Below, piece by piece: positions 47,523-59,808 of a stretch of 64,000 bases of DNA; position 1 is the first letter of the stretch, and each line of letters starts with the position of its first letter. This DNA comes from Cryptomeria japonica (taxonomy: Eukaryota > Streptophyta > Pinopsida > Cupressales > Cupressaceae), in contig NC_081412.1 in NCBI RefSeq assembly GCF_030272615.1, forward strand, positions 696,392,083 to 696,456,082. Direction: 5' to 3'. The notes beneath the pieces are model-generated. The model worked only from the letters and a program-made list of their open reading frames with translations, was not told where the DNA came from and made no database searches. The translations under genes and the position numbers were made by a program.

Positions 47523-49252
47523 TGTTAGAGTATTCAGGTCTTTACTTGATTAATTAAACAACATTTGTTTAATTGTTTAATCTCCCTTTATCTCTTTTAC
47601 ACTTAAGCTAACTTTAGGTGCATAATAATTAATTCTTTTATTAATTATTATGTGCAAGCCTAGGTTTTCCATTTTAGGGTTTCTTGACCTATTAGAGGTT
47701 AATTATTTTCACTATATTGTAAGGTTTTCCATCGGCTGCCATGGCTCCTCCCACCAAAAACTGTAGCTCCACCACCCGGCCACTGCTGCGCCACCTGCCC
47801 GCCACCAGAGCATCACCCACGGGCCACCTCTGCTCGGCCCTGCCCTCGTTGCACCTCCCTCTAGCCTCTTTTAGGGGGGGTTGGTGTTTTTGTCATATCT
47901 TGGGAAAACGGACTCATTTTTTCGAAAACGAATAAGCGTCAGAAAGCTGGTTCTGAGCCGAACCTCATGGTGTTGGAATTTTTTTCCAATTTTTCTATTT
48001 GTCTATACTTTTTTCTAGTCAAAGTGGGGTCTCTTGTTTGCACTTCCAGGGCCGTAGAATGAGCATCTGAACTCCATTTTTTGAAAACTTTATATCATTC
48101 GAAAGCTTTTTCTATGTACTTTCCAGCCATATGGGTTTTCTTTCCAGATTCTACTCCAGGAATATTTTATTCAGTTTTTTTTTTTTCAGCACTCTGGTAA
48201 ATATCTTGGTTATCTCAGGTCCTGGGATCTCTTCTCTGAGTAGGATGTCTCATTTTTGGTTCTTCTTTTTGTTTCCAGTCTTATTATCATTGTAGCATTT
48301 CATTTATGCAAACGCACTGAGATAAAGTGCCATCATGAATTGTTTACTTGGGATCTTGCACATCTTGTGCCTTATTGTACGTGCACTACTTATAAAGTGC
48401 CATGAGGGGGTTGATGTTTGCCTTTTGTTTGCCATCTACCTTTGTCCAGTGAGTGTTCCTTCCAAGACACTATGTACTTTCTCTGCACCTTCGATGTTCC
48501 TGGTTCTTCATTGTACAGTTCTTGTTGGCTATTCTTTTCAGTGTTCCTGTCCCTCTCCCTTTTTAGCATTATGAGGAGGTTTGTCATGTTGGTTCTAATG
48601 CTTCCTTGGTTTGATTGATCAGCTCTTCAAGCTTTGGTTTCTCATGCCATCTATATCTTTGAGTTTAGTTGTTTACCTTTGTTTGCCATCTTATTTGAGT
48701 AGTGTCATTTGAGGGCACTCATACAAATTACAGTCTTCTCTACCTGGTCAAGTTCTATTTCAGTGGAGGTTCTTTAGATCAGTAGTTATTCTTCAACAGT
48801 GTTTGCAGGTTCTTCATGCTTCAGTGATTCTTCTAATCTTCTCTTGTTCCTATCTTTTTGGAACATTCTATTTGGAGGCTTTTTCAGTCCTTCTTCTTGC
48901 CTTTTCCATCTCTATTTGGAGTAGAGTTTTTTTCCCATGTGGTTTTCTCTATTACACTTAAGCTAAATTTAGGTGCATAATAATTAATTCTTTTATTAAT
49001 TATTATGTGCAAGCCTAGGTTTTCCTTTTTAGGGTTTCTTGACCTATTAGAGGTTATCTTTTTTCTTTGTATTATAAGATTAAGGATTATCACATTACAC
49101 ATTTTTGTGAATATTGAGCTCTCATCTTTTTTAGCATATTTTCTATGTATTTGTTTTTCTGTTATTTGCTTCCTTGCTTCTCCTTGTAACAGGTTATTCA
49201 GCTTGCAGAGATCTTTTGGGCTCCTGTGGTGTTGTATTTCTCAACTCTCACA
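47523..49252. mobile_element. solo LTR in U gag
   Basis: TGTTAGAGTATTC to CAACTCTCACA, 1730 bases. Exact target duplication AAAAT at 47518-47522 and 49253-49257. Without it the gag reads MLDPKNF-ETIQEYI in frame. Orientation not decided. It has an internal direct repeat of about 100 bases (next entry). A GC-rich stretch near 47735-47880 stands out from its AT-rich surroundings. Confidence 0.9.
47609..49050. repeat. ~100-bp direct repeat inside the solo LTR
   Basis: ACACTTAAGCTAACTTTAGG... at 47609-47704 and ACACTTAAGCTAAATTTAGG... at 48955-49046, sharing the palindrome AATAATTAATTCTTTTATTA and GGGTTTCTTGACCTATTAGA. The copies are about 1.35 kb apart. Confidence 0.88.
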
Positions 49253-49605
49253 AAAATTCTTGGGATCCAACATAGCGAAATCATTATCAAATTGATAGCC
49301 TCTAATCTCATCAATTTGGCCATATAATTTACCAAGATATCCCAAGCATTTTTAATTATTTTACACTTTTCAATGTGAAAGATGAGATCCTTTCATACAT
49401 ATTTCCTTAAAGTTCCAAGAGCCATAGTATTTTTACTGAGCCAATCCATTTGAGCATTAGGATCAGCTGGTGCCAAACAAGTTCCATCAATATAATGAAT
49501 TAATCCTTTTTCCATTTTAACTTACTCCAAGCATCAATTTTCCAATAAGCATAATTATGTGGAGTTAAAAGTGGAAACTTAGGAGAACCTGTTGATCCCC
49601 AATGT

Positions 49606-50627
49606 CCAAAGACCTAAAGCAAGGAAATCAAGAAGCTTCACAGAGATGGGACTTGATACTCTATAAAACAACCTCTGGGATTTTAGAAGTTAGTTCTTTG
49701 TAATTGTGAATGGGGTGAAAAGGGAAAGAAGAAAAAGAAACACAACTAATACAAAGGCAATACGCCAGAATCTGTAGTGTTAGGAGCTTTCTAACTAAAT
49801 CATAGACATGATATCCATAAAAATGAGTACAGAATAAATTCTCTCTTAAATAATAACAAGAAGCTTAAATTTTATAACATAAAGGTCAAATACTTGAAAT
49901 CTTCAGCAAAATTATTTATTAAGACTCATAGGGAATATATGTCTTTCATTCACCACTTGAAATAACAATCTGAACATATTGACATGATATGATAATATAA
50001 TATCATAAAGAAGTCACTAAAATAGTTAAGAAGAACATGATGTAGTTCCTTGCATTCGATAAACAAAAATCATAAGTCATAAAACATTTTTCAGCAATAT
50101 TGACATAATATTTTAAACAAATCCAAAGATGAAAACATAGAGAGGCCAAGATGGCATAGTCTAGTTTTTCTCTAATTTTTTACATAAAAGCAGAAGTCCC
50201 TTCTCTAAAGAAAAATCATCCCTTTATACTTTGAGATCCTAACCCTAATAAATCAGGAAACCCTAACTTCCTCCACCCTAAGGTGGTAGATGGCCATTAA
50301 GATGGTTGTTGTAACTGCCCTCTTTTTATCTAATCCAAATTCATATCTTTTGATAAGTCTGCTAGGAGATCTTAATGCTCTTATTCCCCAGCAAAATATC
50401 AGAAACATTAATTCACTCTTATCATCTCCCCCTGCTAATGATCTCCATTCTTGGTAAAGGTGCAAGCTTAAAACAAAATGATACCACCGACCCTTGAACA
50501 CATGGCAACACAGCAGGGAAAAGGGATGCTTCGCTCATTGAGAACCTTGGAAGCCTCATGGGGAAGCCACATGGACTATGCACTATCAGGAGGTTAGGAC
50601 ACCCTATTCACAGAGAGGGAATCAAAT
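49606..50627. other. AT-rich remnant, probably U leader/LTR
   Basis: No gene recognised and no clear PBS or LTR end. Upstream of U gag on its strand. Confidence 0.35.
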
Positions 50628-51090
50628 GTGTGCAAACATGATAGGAATCCATCAAAAAAGGGGTGCAAGCCCATCACAAAATCTCGTGATAACACCATAT
50701 TGCACGACGCAATAAACATTTCCAAATTCCAACACAAGACAAGGAAACTACTCAGGTCCATTCATAGCTTGGAAACTTTTAGGGGTTCTCTGCTAACAAG
50801 GATAAGGAGAACCCTGAACTTCTGGTTCCATGCCAAGCCTACTCAAAAAGAGAAGATAGGAAGAAACTATATCCCCAAAAATGCAAACTACAAGGAATCC
50901 CAATCCGTCTCTGAGGGTGTTTGATGACTCTATAGTTATTCAAAAGCAAGGTCCAAGGAAATCATTTCTCAAAAGGAGATGTTGGTCAGAGCGAGGAGCT
51001 CTACCTCAAGTTGGAAGTGGAGTCCGATGAGAGGATGCAAGATCTACTCAACTTCAGGGATGCCAACACTCGGCTCAAAGTCTTATAGGA
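50628..51090 (+). other. short plus-strand coding-like remnant
   Basis: A 98-codon frame rich in Lys, Arg and Asn (50628-50924) and, in another frame, a short heptad-like stretch LYLKLEVESDERMQDLLNFR near 51000. No family recognised; could be chance. Confidence 0.25.
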
Positions 51091-51099
51091 AGGATTAGT

Positions 51100-52965
51100 C
51101 TTGTTGTCTCTGATCCAATAGATCCCTTATCTGGTCATCACTTAGTATTGTCTCATCTAGTAAAATAGGGGAAGGGAGTCCTAGTTGAACCAATCGATTG
51201 ATTCTCCCCTTCACCTATGCAATCAAAAGTATGAGGGCCATCAAGGCGTCCTTTCACTTGAGAGCATACACATTATACTGAATAAACTCATTGGCTATGT
51301 TGGCGACTAATCTTCTATTGGTAATACCAGCAATAGTCAAGGCCTCATTATCCATTATGCATAGTTTTTCAATAATAACCTAGAACCGAGCTACTTTAGT
51401 AGCAATTCTCTCCAACATCTCCAGGTTCATCACTTACACCCTTCTTTCTAACTCATGGGTGTCTACAATGAATTGAAAGGTTGGCTAGAGAGAGATGAAG
51501 GTACCCTTGATCCTCTCCCAATAAGATATATATAGTTTCTAGAGTATGGAGAAGAATTTAGCTTGTTAGCTAGAGGATGTGATCGCAACATACAACTGTA
51601 AAATCTACAACTCTCTTTATTTCACGTATTCTCTTAGTTGGTCAGATTGCAAGAGCAAAGTGTTGTGTGCCCAATGAGACTCAGATAACTCATGTTCTCT
51701 TGCCTAAAGTGTAGACCTGATGAAACTTATATTTTGTTCCTCATCTTATGGTGCTAATTGAACCTCTTGTAACTCCTTTTGGAGATTCTCTTCTCTTTCC
51801 TGTCATTGATTTTTCAATCTGGGCCCTGGTATTGCTCACCTCTGAGTATTTATTCTATAGTTTGGCCACTTCTTCAGAAAGAGAACTTCATTTTTCCTAG
51901 GCTTTTCTCAATAATTCATGCTCTCTCTCTTGTAGTTGTTGAAGCAATCTCTCATTTTCTTTTATCTCAGTGCTCAAGAGGGCCCTCTCCACAGTCTCAT
52001 CTTGACAAGTTGTTGCAAGTCAAGTCTCTAGTTACTTAGCTCTTCAACCTATTAAATCTTCACTTTGAACTTTGCATCTTTCTTTTAAAGAGTCACCTCT
52101 ATATCTTGTAGTGTATTTTCCAACTTGGATTACCTTCGACTCAGCCTTCAGAAATTAATCGTGACCACCTTCTGAGTCTCTTCCATCAATTCCAACTTAT
52201 CTTTGGAGCAAAAGATCAACTCCCACAACATGAACATTATAATCATTGGACAACATATCCCTATCTAACTTAATGACTTTGGGGAAGTTGTGTGCCATGG
52301 TGAGGGTATTTTGTTGTTCATTGAACATCATGTTCATCTAAGTTATGGTTGAACTAGCAGTATCCTTCTCTCTTCTTTTCTAGATCTTCCTAACTCCATA
52401 CTCCCTAGACACACTAAATTGTTTCTCTAACTCTGTCATAGATTTGATGAATTGTCCTATAAAGGGGACACCCTGGGGAAGACCAAAAGGTATGTGGATA
52501 GTAGGAACTATCATTTGCATTCCCAAGGAATTTGAAAAACTCAACTCTCTAGGGGAGATTGGGGGAATACCCTGAGAAACTATGGTTGAAATTAGGGAGG
52601 TTGAAACACTCTATGCAAAGATTGAGAATCCTAAGGGAGATATAGGAGCTGAAACAAGTAATTGGTTTGGCATAGTCATCATTACATTTGCTTGGGGTTG
52701 GGAAAATAGGGTTCAAAAAGGTAGTTGGGAAGTAGGAGAAACAACTGTGGTTGTCGCTGATTTGATGACTTGGGGGAAACTAACCCCTGGGGGAATAGAA
52801 AAGGATAATGGCAGCTCAAAAGGTCCCTTCTATGATGTACTAAGCCATAGTTTTGAACTTGCTATGTGACCAGGAGATCCTACTAAAGAATGAGATGAAG
52901 AAAGAAGAGGGGAAGAAAAACTTACCTTCTCAGCAATCAGGGCTAAAGAGAGTGTTGAATATCTA
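51100..52965 (-). pseudogene. V: decayed minus-strand ORF, Ser/Pro-rich then coiled coil
   Basis: Read on the minus strand from 52965, a long stretch has coding character despite stops: SFSSPLLSSSHSLVGSPG, IPPISPRELSFSNSLGMQM, GQFIKSMTELEKQFSVSREY, then coiled coil (ENERLLQQLQEREHELLRKA near 51950). Stops are mainly TAG. The Ser/Pro-rich then coiled-coil order resembles the C-terminal halves of W and Y ORF2. Not identified. Confidence 0.4.
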
Positions 52966-53492
52966 GGAAACTAAGAGGGAGGGTGAATCAGTTGATAACT
53001 TAAAATAATTTATTTTATTCTTTTCACATTTGGATCTAAACCAATAGAATTAACTAAGATAGATATAATATGAAAAACATAAACATATAACAGATCGCAC
53101 AATGAACACCACATATGATGTGGAAAACCTAATTAAGGAAAAACCACAGAGAATGTTAGTTCTCAATATAAAACACTAGTTAAGGTGACATCGATTAAGG
53201 TGATTTTTACAAAGGGTGGCTCACTGCCAAAATGCTCACTGTAGGTGGGCTCACTGTTAAAGTAAGAAAGAAAGAATCCACCACTGAAACATAATTTTCA
53301 AAACCAAACTACTCACAGTGTCTCAATACCAATACACTCTTACTTATCACCAACAGTTAGATCTTTCCTTTCCAATCTTGCATATCTTCAAAATAATGCA
53401 ATACTTTTTCTATATGTAACACAATCAGATCATCCTCATATATATACTATCTTCCAAGAAGCATAATCTTCCAAGTCAGCCATGATAGAGAT
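52966..53492 (-). other. LTR-like remnant right of V
   Basis: Contains GAGGGAGGGTGAATCAG near 52976, like the GGGGGTAAATCAGTG part of Y LTRs, so it may be the end of an LTR on the minus strand. Its sequence is continued after Z at 61481. Confidence 0.35.
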
Positions 53493-53625
53493 CTAAAATA
53501 GGTCAACACTAAACATTTTGATGGTGGGAAGGAATGAGAAGTAGACCATAACACACATCAATGATCAAATCAACACATTAAAATCATTACAAATTTTGGA
53601 CCCAAAACAAGATTCACATGCTACA
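53493..53625 (+). repeat. 133-bp flanking duplication, left copy
   Basis: CTAAAATAGGTCAACACTAA ... CACATGCTACA, identical to 61348-61480 except at two positions. It lies immediately outside Z. Confidence 0.95.
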
Positions 53626-55096
53626 ATAGAAAGGAGATTGTTGTCATTTCATTAAGGATATTGAGAAGGTTGTTGGAGATTATTGATATAACTGAAGAAG
53701 GATGATTACTGTCTTTATAATATTATTTTGTCATTGATGTCAAGAAATTGATTTTCTGATTCAGTGTGATGTTGCCATATCTTGAGAAGTATGTACTGAT
53801 GAGAATTAAGATGTCGATAAGTGACATAGAAAGAATGTGATAATGAAGGGGAATAATAAGTTATTCAATGGGCAACTATTACCGAGTTAGACAATGATGA
53901 GATCATGTTGTTTTGATTGTTTTGATATCCTACATATGTTGTTGATTGTAAGGTTAATACTATACTATGTCACCGAGCAAAGAACCTAGTCGGTAAACCC
54001 TAAGGTTATCAATATCAGTTAATGAAGGCGGAATGTCTACCGAGTAAAGTTTAGTATTTACCAAGTAACAACCAAGTTATGACAGATCGCATTAGATGGA
54101 TAAAAGCATTATTTAATGAAGGAAGCTGATGAGCTGGAGATGAATAGATGATTGGTATGTCATGCATGAAGTTTGTTAAGGATCTACGGCAATGGAAAAT
54201 CAAGAGGAAGATCTACAACACAAATTGAACCGCAATAACCTAGCACAAGTTCCTAGGAAGGAATGCAAGTTCCAAGGCAAGGTAAAACATTTTCAGATCG
54301 AAGGATACATTGAACCTAGTCAAGATTGATGATCTGATGGCCAAGATTGATCATGGGAAATGTGATCAAGGAGATTCAGCAGTTAGCAAATTGTTTATAA
54401 ATAAGGAATTGTTGATAAACAATGTATGCGGGCAAGTGTAAGCATGGGGATGCTACATAGTGACTACATAGTGATTAATAGAGTAGGGAGCCCAGTAGAG
54501 GGACAAGATAAGTCCTATGATTAGATTGTTTTGAGCAAATAAGAATTTTCTTTAGCATTTTAGATGTGAAGCTGGAGATATATTTTTATTACTGTTATTT
54601 TGTAAAGTGACAGAAAATCTCTTAACCGAGTGGACTTAACAGTCTTATTTGTAAATCCTCTAGCAAGGTAACATTCTAAATGAGTTTTTGAAATCCTTTG
54701 ACAAGGTCACTTCTAACAAAGTGAAGATCCTAACAGATCTGAGGGAAATCCCTTAATTGGGTCACATCTAGCAATGTGTTTGTAATCTTTAATAGGATTT
54801 GCTTTTAACCGAGCATACTCTAGAAGAGTATATTTCTTAGTGGGTCCGAAATCCCACAGTGGTTTTTCCCTATTTGGGTTTCCATGTTAAATCTAGTGTT
54901 ATATGTGTTATGATGATTATGTGTTTATGAGTTAGCATGTTTAGCAATTTTTTGTTATATTTCTTAAGTATAAGTTATCGAGGTTGAATCTGGTGATTTT
55001 ATGGAAGATTAAGTTTGTATGATTCACCCCCCCCCCCTCTCTCTCATCTTGTTAGCTATTGGCATCAATACTTTACATTTAGTATCAGAACTTACA
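53626..55096 (+). repeat. Z 5' LTR, clipped at its start
   Basis: Begins ATAGAAAGGAG, which in the 3' LTR follows TGTTGGCATTACA; so TGTTGGCATT is missing. It has one copy of the CCTAGTCGGT-AAACCCTAA unit where the 3' LTR has two. Ends CAGAACTTACA. Confidence 0.92.
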
Positions 55097-55098
55097 AT

Positions 55099-55110
55099 TG
55101 GTATCAGAGC
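55099..55110 (+). other. Z primer binding site
   Basis: TGGTATCAGAGC, two bases after the LTR: initiator-Met tRNA type. Confidence 0.95.
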
Positions 55111-55160
55111 TTTGGACTCTGGAAGAAAAGTTTAAAGGTACTTGAGGCAAAGATCTGAAG

Positions 55161-58100
55161 ATGTATAAAAGGGATGCACCAAAGCTGAACAAGTCAAGTT
55201 TCTCCACATGGCAGAAAAGGATGAAGCTGCACTTATCAGGAATTGGAGAATATGCAACATATTATTTGGAGAATGATTACATAGCACCAAGCACCAACCC
55301 TATGACCTTGGAAGAGATAAAGGCAAAGCAAGAACATATTCAAGCTATGATTGAAATAACATTAGCATTGACCGACTCAGAGTTTAATGATCTAGAAGGT
55401 TGTAACGATGCAAAAGCAATGTGGACCAAGCTCATATCTATGTATGGCGGTGATTAACATGTTCAGAGAGCAAAAGTAGATAGTCTAAGAGGACAACTTG
55501 AATCCATGAGAATGAATGAAGGTGAGAACATAACCCAATACAGTACAAGGTTAAAGGAGACTGTCAATCAAATCAAAGGAGCAGGAGGAACTATTGAAGA
55601 AAAGGATGTAACAAGTAAGTTGCTTAGAACCCTTCTACCTGCTTATGCAATCCGAGTCTCTGCAATCAATGAACTAAGGTCTATATCAAATATGCCAGTT
55701 TCTTTGGATGCTATTATTGGTAAGCTACATGCATTTGAGTTAAGTAATTTTGATAACAGTGGATCTTCGGTAAATAAAGTAGAATCTGCATTCAGTTCTT
55801 TTCATATTGGTGAATTTGATGATTACAATGATAGAATGAGTAAGTATTCTGAATGGAATCACAGTGGAGCAAGTGAAAGATTTCATAAGAACATGGAAGA
55901 AGTGTACAAACTGTATGAGGAAATCAAAAAGCAAGAAGAGTTTGAAGCATTATTAGCCAGGAGGTTACCGAGAGGAAAAGGTAAGTATAAAGGAAAGGTA
56001 CCTTTAAAATGTTTTAATTGTGATAAAATAGGACATATGGCTTCTAACTGCCCTGACAAAGAATCTAGTGAAAAGAGAGAATACCGAGATAACAGGCAGA
56101 AATACAACCAATACAGAGGATACCGAGACTTCAGAAGGAGCGGCAGAAAGACATGCCTAGTAGTTGATGAGGAATCCAATGATGATAAATCTGATGAAAC
56201 TGATATAGAGGAAGTTGTTTATGTGGCTATTAAAGATGGATCAGATGAAGAAAGGTATGAAAAAAAAGCCCTTATATCTCACATAAATAATAATGGTTCT
56301 TGGATCATAGATAGTGGATGCTCACATCACATGACAGGTGATAAACACAAGTTTGTTAAATTAGAAGATTATGATGGAGGTTATGTAAGATTTGGTAATG
56401 ATGCACCATGTCCGGTGAAAGGTAAAGGTTCTATCACACTTCTTGACAATGCTAAATGTGATGATGTATACTAGGTTGAAGGTTTGAAATACAATTTGTT
56501 GAGTTTAGCATAGCTAAACAATATAGGATAACAAATAGAATTCCAGAAGGGATGTGTCAAAGTTCATGACAAACATGGAAAGCTGGCTGCTACCGAGACA
56601 CAAACAAAAGGTAATACATTTCATCTTGACTCAACTCGGAACAAATGTCTATATGCAAAAATAGAAGATATCTGGTTATGGCATAAAAGGTTTTGTCATG
56701 TAAATATTGATAATCTGATCAAAATAAGTAAGAAGCACCGAGTAAGAGGTCTACCGAGTCTGGAAAAACCTGAGAATGCAATGTGTCGAGTATGCCAGAT
56801 GGGTAAGATGACAAGATCAAGCTTTACAAGTAATTCCTACACTTCTAAAGGAATTTTAGATCTAGTACACACTGATCTTTGTGGTCCCATGAAAGTTCAG
56901 AGTTATTATGGTGACAAATATTTCATATTATTTGTGGATGATTACTCAAGGATGATGTCAGATATGTTTTTAAAAGAAAAATTAGAATCTTTTCAAATGT
57001 TTAAATGGTACAAGGCAAGAGTTGAAAATGAAACAGGAAGATAGCTGAAATGTCTTAGATCTGATAGAGGAGGAGAATTCACTTCTGATGAATTTAACGT
57101 ATTCTGCAATGATCATGGTATAAAAAGGCAAGTGTCTACACCAAGAACACCTCAGCAAAATGGGATAGCCAAGAGAAGAAACAGATCAATTGTAGATTGT
57201 GCCAGAACCCTGATGATAGAAAAGAGGGTACCTCAAACATTTTGGAGAGAAACAATCAGCACTGCAGTCTACAGCCTGAACCGAGTACAACTGAAGAAAG
57301 GAACTATGAAGACACCATATGAAATCTGGTATGACAAGAAACCTAATGTAAGTTATTTTAAAATCTTTGGAAGTAGATGCTATGTACACAAAGATGACAG
57401 AAATGGAAAGTTTGATCAGAAAAGTGAAGAAGGAACATTTCTAGGTTATTCTTCTAGAAGTAAAGCATTTAAATGTCTGATCGAATCATCTAACAAAATA
57501 GTAGAAAGTGCAAATGTGAAAATTGATGAATTTGTAGAAAGAAATGATGAAGGAAATTCCAAAGAACCAGAAAATTATGAAGAATTTGTTTATGTTCAAC
57601 CGAGAAGTCCTACCGAGAGAGTTACTGAAGAAAATGAAGATAATGTCCAGTTACTGAGTGATGAAGAAGATCATACAGAGTCTACCAAGCCTATATTAGC
57701 CAAATATGTCAGAAGACATCATGCATCAAGTTAGATTATAGGAGATAAGGATGATCCAGTGATGACAAGGAACAAACTAAGACAAAACACATGTCTGATA
57801 TCTGAATTTGAACCGAGAATAGTAAAAGAGGCATTTAACAGTGAAGATTGGGTAAATGCTATGACAGGAGAGATTGATCAAATCAAGAAGAATGACACAT
57901 GGACATTGGTCCCAAGACCGAAGGACAAAAATTTAATCGGTACAAAGTGGATTTTCATAAACAAGCTAAATGAAAAAGGTGAGGTCATTCGCAACAAAGC
58001 AAGACTAGTTTGCAAAGGTTATGCTCAAGAAGAAGGAATAGATTATGGTGAGACTTTTGCACCTGTGGCTAGACTTGAGGGAGTAAGAACATTGTTGGCG

Positions 58101-59375
58101 TATGCTACTTTCAAAAATTTCAAGGTATATCAAATGGATGTTAAATCTGTATTTTTGAATGGTATACTAGAAGAAGAAGTTTATATTGAACAACCTGAAG
58201 GATTTGTTGAAGACAAGAATAAAGATCAAGTATGTAAATTGAACAAAGCTTTATATGGTCTGAAACAAGCACCTAGAGCATGGTATGAAAGACTGCACTC
58301 TTATTTGATCAAGATTGGATTTATAAGGACAAGTGAAAATAGCAATATGTACATGAAGAATGATGAGGACAATGGAATACTGATCTCAGCCATATTTGTT
58401 GATGATATTATTTTTTGTGGAAATGATTCTCTATGCAAGAACTTTGGAAATGAAATGTGCAAAGAATTTGAGATGTCATTAATCGGTGAGATAAAGTATT
58501 TTATAGGTTTACAGATACTGCAAATGAAAGATGGGATTTTCATTACTCAATCCAAGTACATAAAGGAAATCTTGAAGAAGTTTGGAATGGAGGATTCAAA
58601 ACCTGCAAGTACTCCTATGACTACTAACTGTAAACTATCAAAGAATGATGAATCTGCATCTGTTGATGAGACACTTTACCGATCTATGATTGGAAAGTTG
58701 CAATATGTTGTTCATAGTAGACCGAATATAGCACATGCAGTAGGTATTGTTGCAAGATTCTCTGCAGATCCCAAAGAAACCCATATGACAACAATCAAGA
58801 GAATTTTTAGATACCTAAGAGGCACTGAAGATTATGGCTTAGTATATGAAAAGAGGAATGATTTTGATTTAAAAGTTTATACTGATGCTGATTGGGCAGG
58901 CAACATTGATGACAGGAAAAGCACAAGTGGTGGAGCTTTCTTTTTAGTAGAAAGACTAGTGAGTTGGCTTAGCAAGAAACAAGGATGTATTTCACAGTCA
59001 ACAGCAGAAGCTGAATATGTTGTTGCAGCATTGAATTGTACCAATATTGCATGGATCAAACAACTACTAGAAGGTATAAATGAGAAACTTACCGAGCCAG
59101 TAACTATATTCTGTAATAATACTAGTGCCATTAACATTTCAAAGAATCTGGTAATGCACTCTAAGACAAAACATATCTCTATAAAGTATCATTATCTCAG
59201 AGAAGAAGTTCAAGAGAAGAAAGTTGTGCTGGAATATATTAGTTCAAAGGAGAAAATAGCAAACATCTTCACAAAGCCACTACCAAGGGACACTTTTGAG
59301 TATCTCAGAAGCAAGTTAGGGGTCCTACCCCTATCTTCTATTCACTGCCAGAGTTCAGTGAAAGCATCAATTTGA
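55161..59375 (+). pseudogene. Z gag-pol polyprotein
   Basis: One frame of 1404 codons plus stop. Gag: MYKRDAPKLNKSSFSTWQKR, knuckle CFNCDKIGHMASNC near 56010. Protease: WIIDSGCSHHMTG near 56300. Integrase: HHCC zone 56680-56800, then HTDLCGP, LRSDRGGEF and PQQNGIAK; the catalytic Glu is Lys (57171-57173). RT: LVCKGYAQEEGIDYGETFAP, FVDDIIF (58397). RNase H: YTDADWAG, STAEAEY, then FCNNTSAI, where Asp is Asn (59115-59117). Stops: TAA 55455, TAG 56472, TAG 56511, TAA 56529, TAG 57042, TAG 57732; at least five stand for Gln. Start chosen as the first Met after the PBS, just ahead of conserved gag. Confidence 0.93.
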
Positions 59376-59808
59376 TGAATCTACAGAATATTATGTGTGG
59401 AATGATGTTGATTTATGCACTTTAGGAGGTTTTCTAAAAGTGTGCAGGAAATAGTATTGAAGGAAAGATTGCTCTGATCAAGTTTTAGATGTTACATTTG
59501 CATGTGTAACATAGCAAGGCAAAACACTTCACAGTAGATGAGTTCATGATTTAGTTCTTTTACTTTTTGGCATTGTTGTCAAAGGGGGAGAAGACTAAAT
59601 GATAGACTAAATGGTAAAGCCCTCAAATGAAGAAGATAACAGAAGACTAATGACAGGGGGAGAAGATTACTGAAAAAGGGAGAAGATTTTAATAGCTCAA
59701 GGATAACAGGAGAAGTCTCAACAGCAATCTGAATCCGAGTCAATTTGAATATCTTGTTGGTGTTACCATTTATAAGTTGGTATTGCCATCAATGCCAAAG
59801 GGGGAGAT
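59376..59808 (+). other. Z 3' untranslated region with repeated PPT-like tracts
   Basis: AAAGGGGGAGAAG near 59580, CAGGGGGAGAAG near 59655, AAAAGGGAGAAG near 59675, and the true PPT AAAGGGGGAGAT at 59797-59808 next to the 3' LTR. No ORF. Confidence 0.8.

Larger units (their letters stand above)
45897..49605 (-). pseudogene. U: Copia gag, knuckle and protease remnant
   Basis: Minus strand. Gag begins about 49605 (STGSPKFPLLTPHNYAYWKI) and reads to MLDPKNF at 49253. It resumes across a solo LTR at 47522 with FETIQEYI and DAQLVYNLLGKLPLEYATF. A Gly-Asn-Glu repeat (47192-47229) and a knuckle CSYCKKFGHDEHHF follow; the last ligand is Phe, not Cys. Protease lies at 46870-46500: WLLYSGASHNM has Tyr (46845-46847) where the catalytic Asp belongs. 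Then come IIATGVVDHASQLYSF and an acidic tail to 45897. Integrase and RT are absent. Confidence 0.8.

Noticed and set aside
52582-52869. 95-codon plus-strand ORF
   Set aside because: It is the opposite strand of the better-supported coding remnant V.
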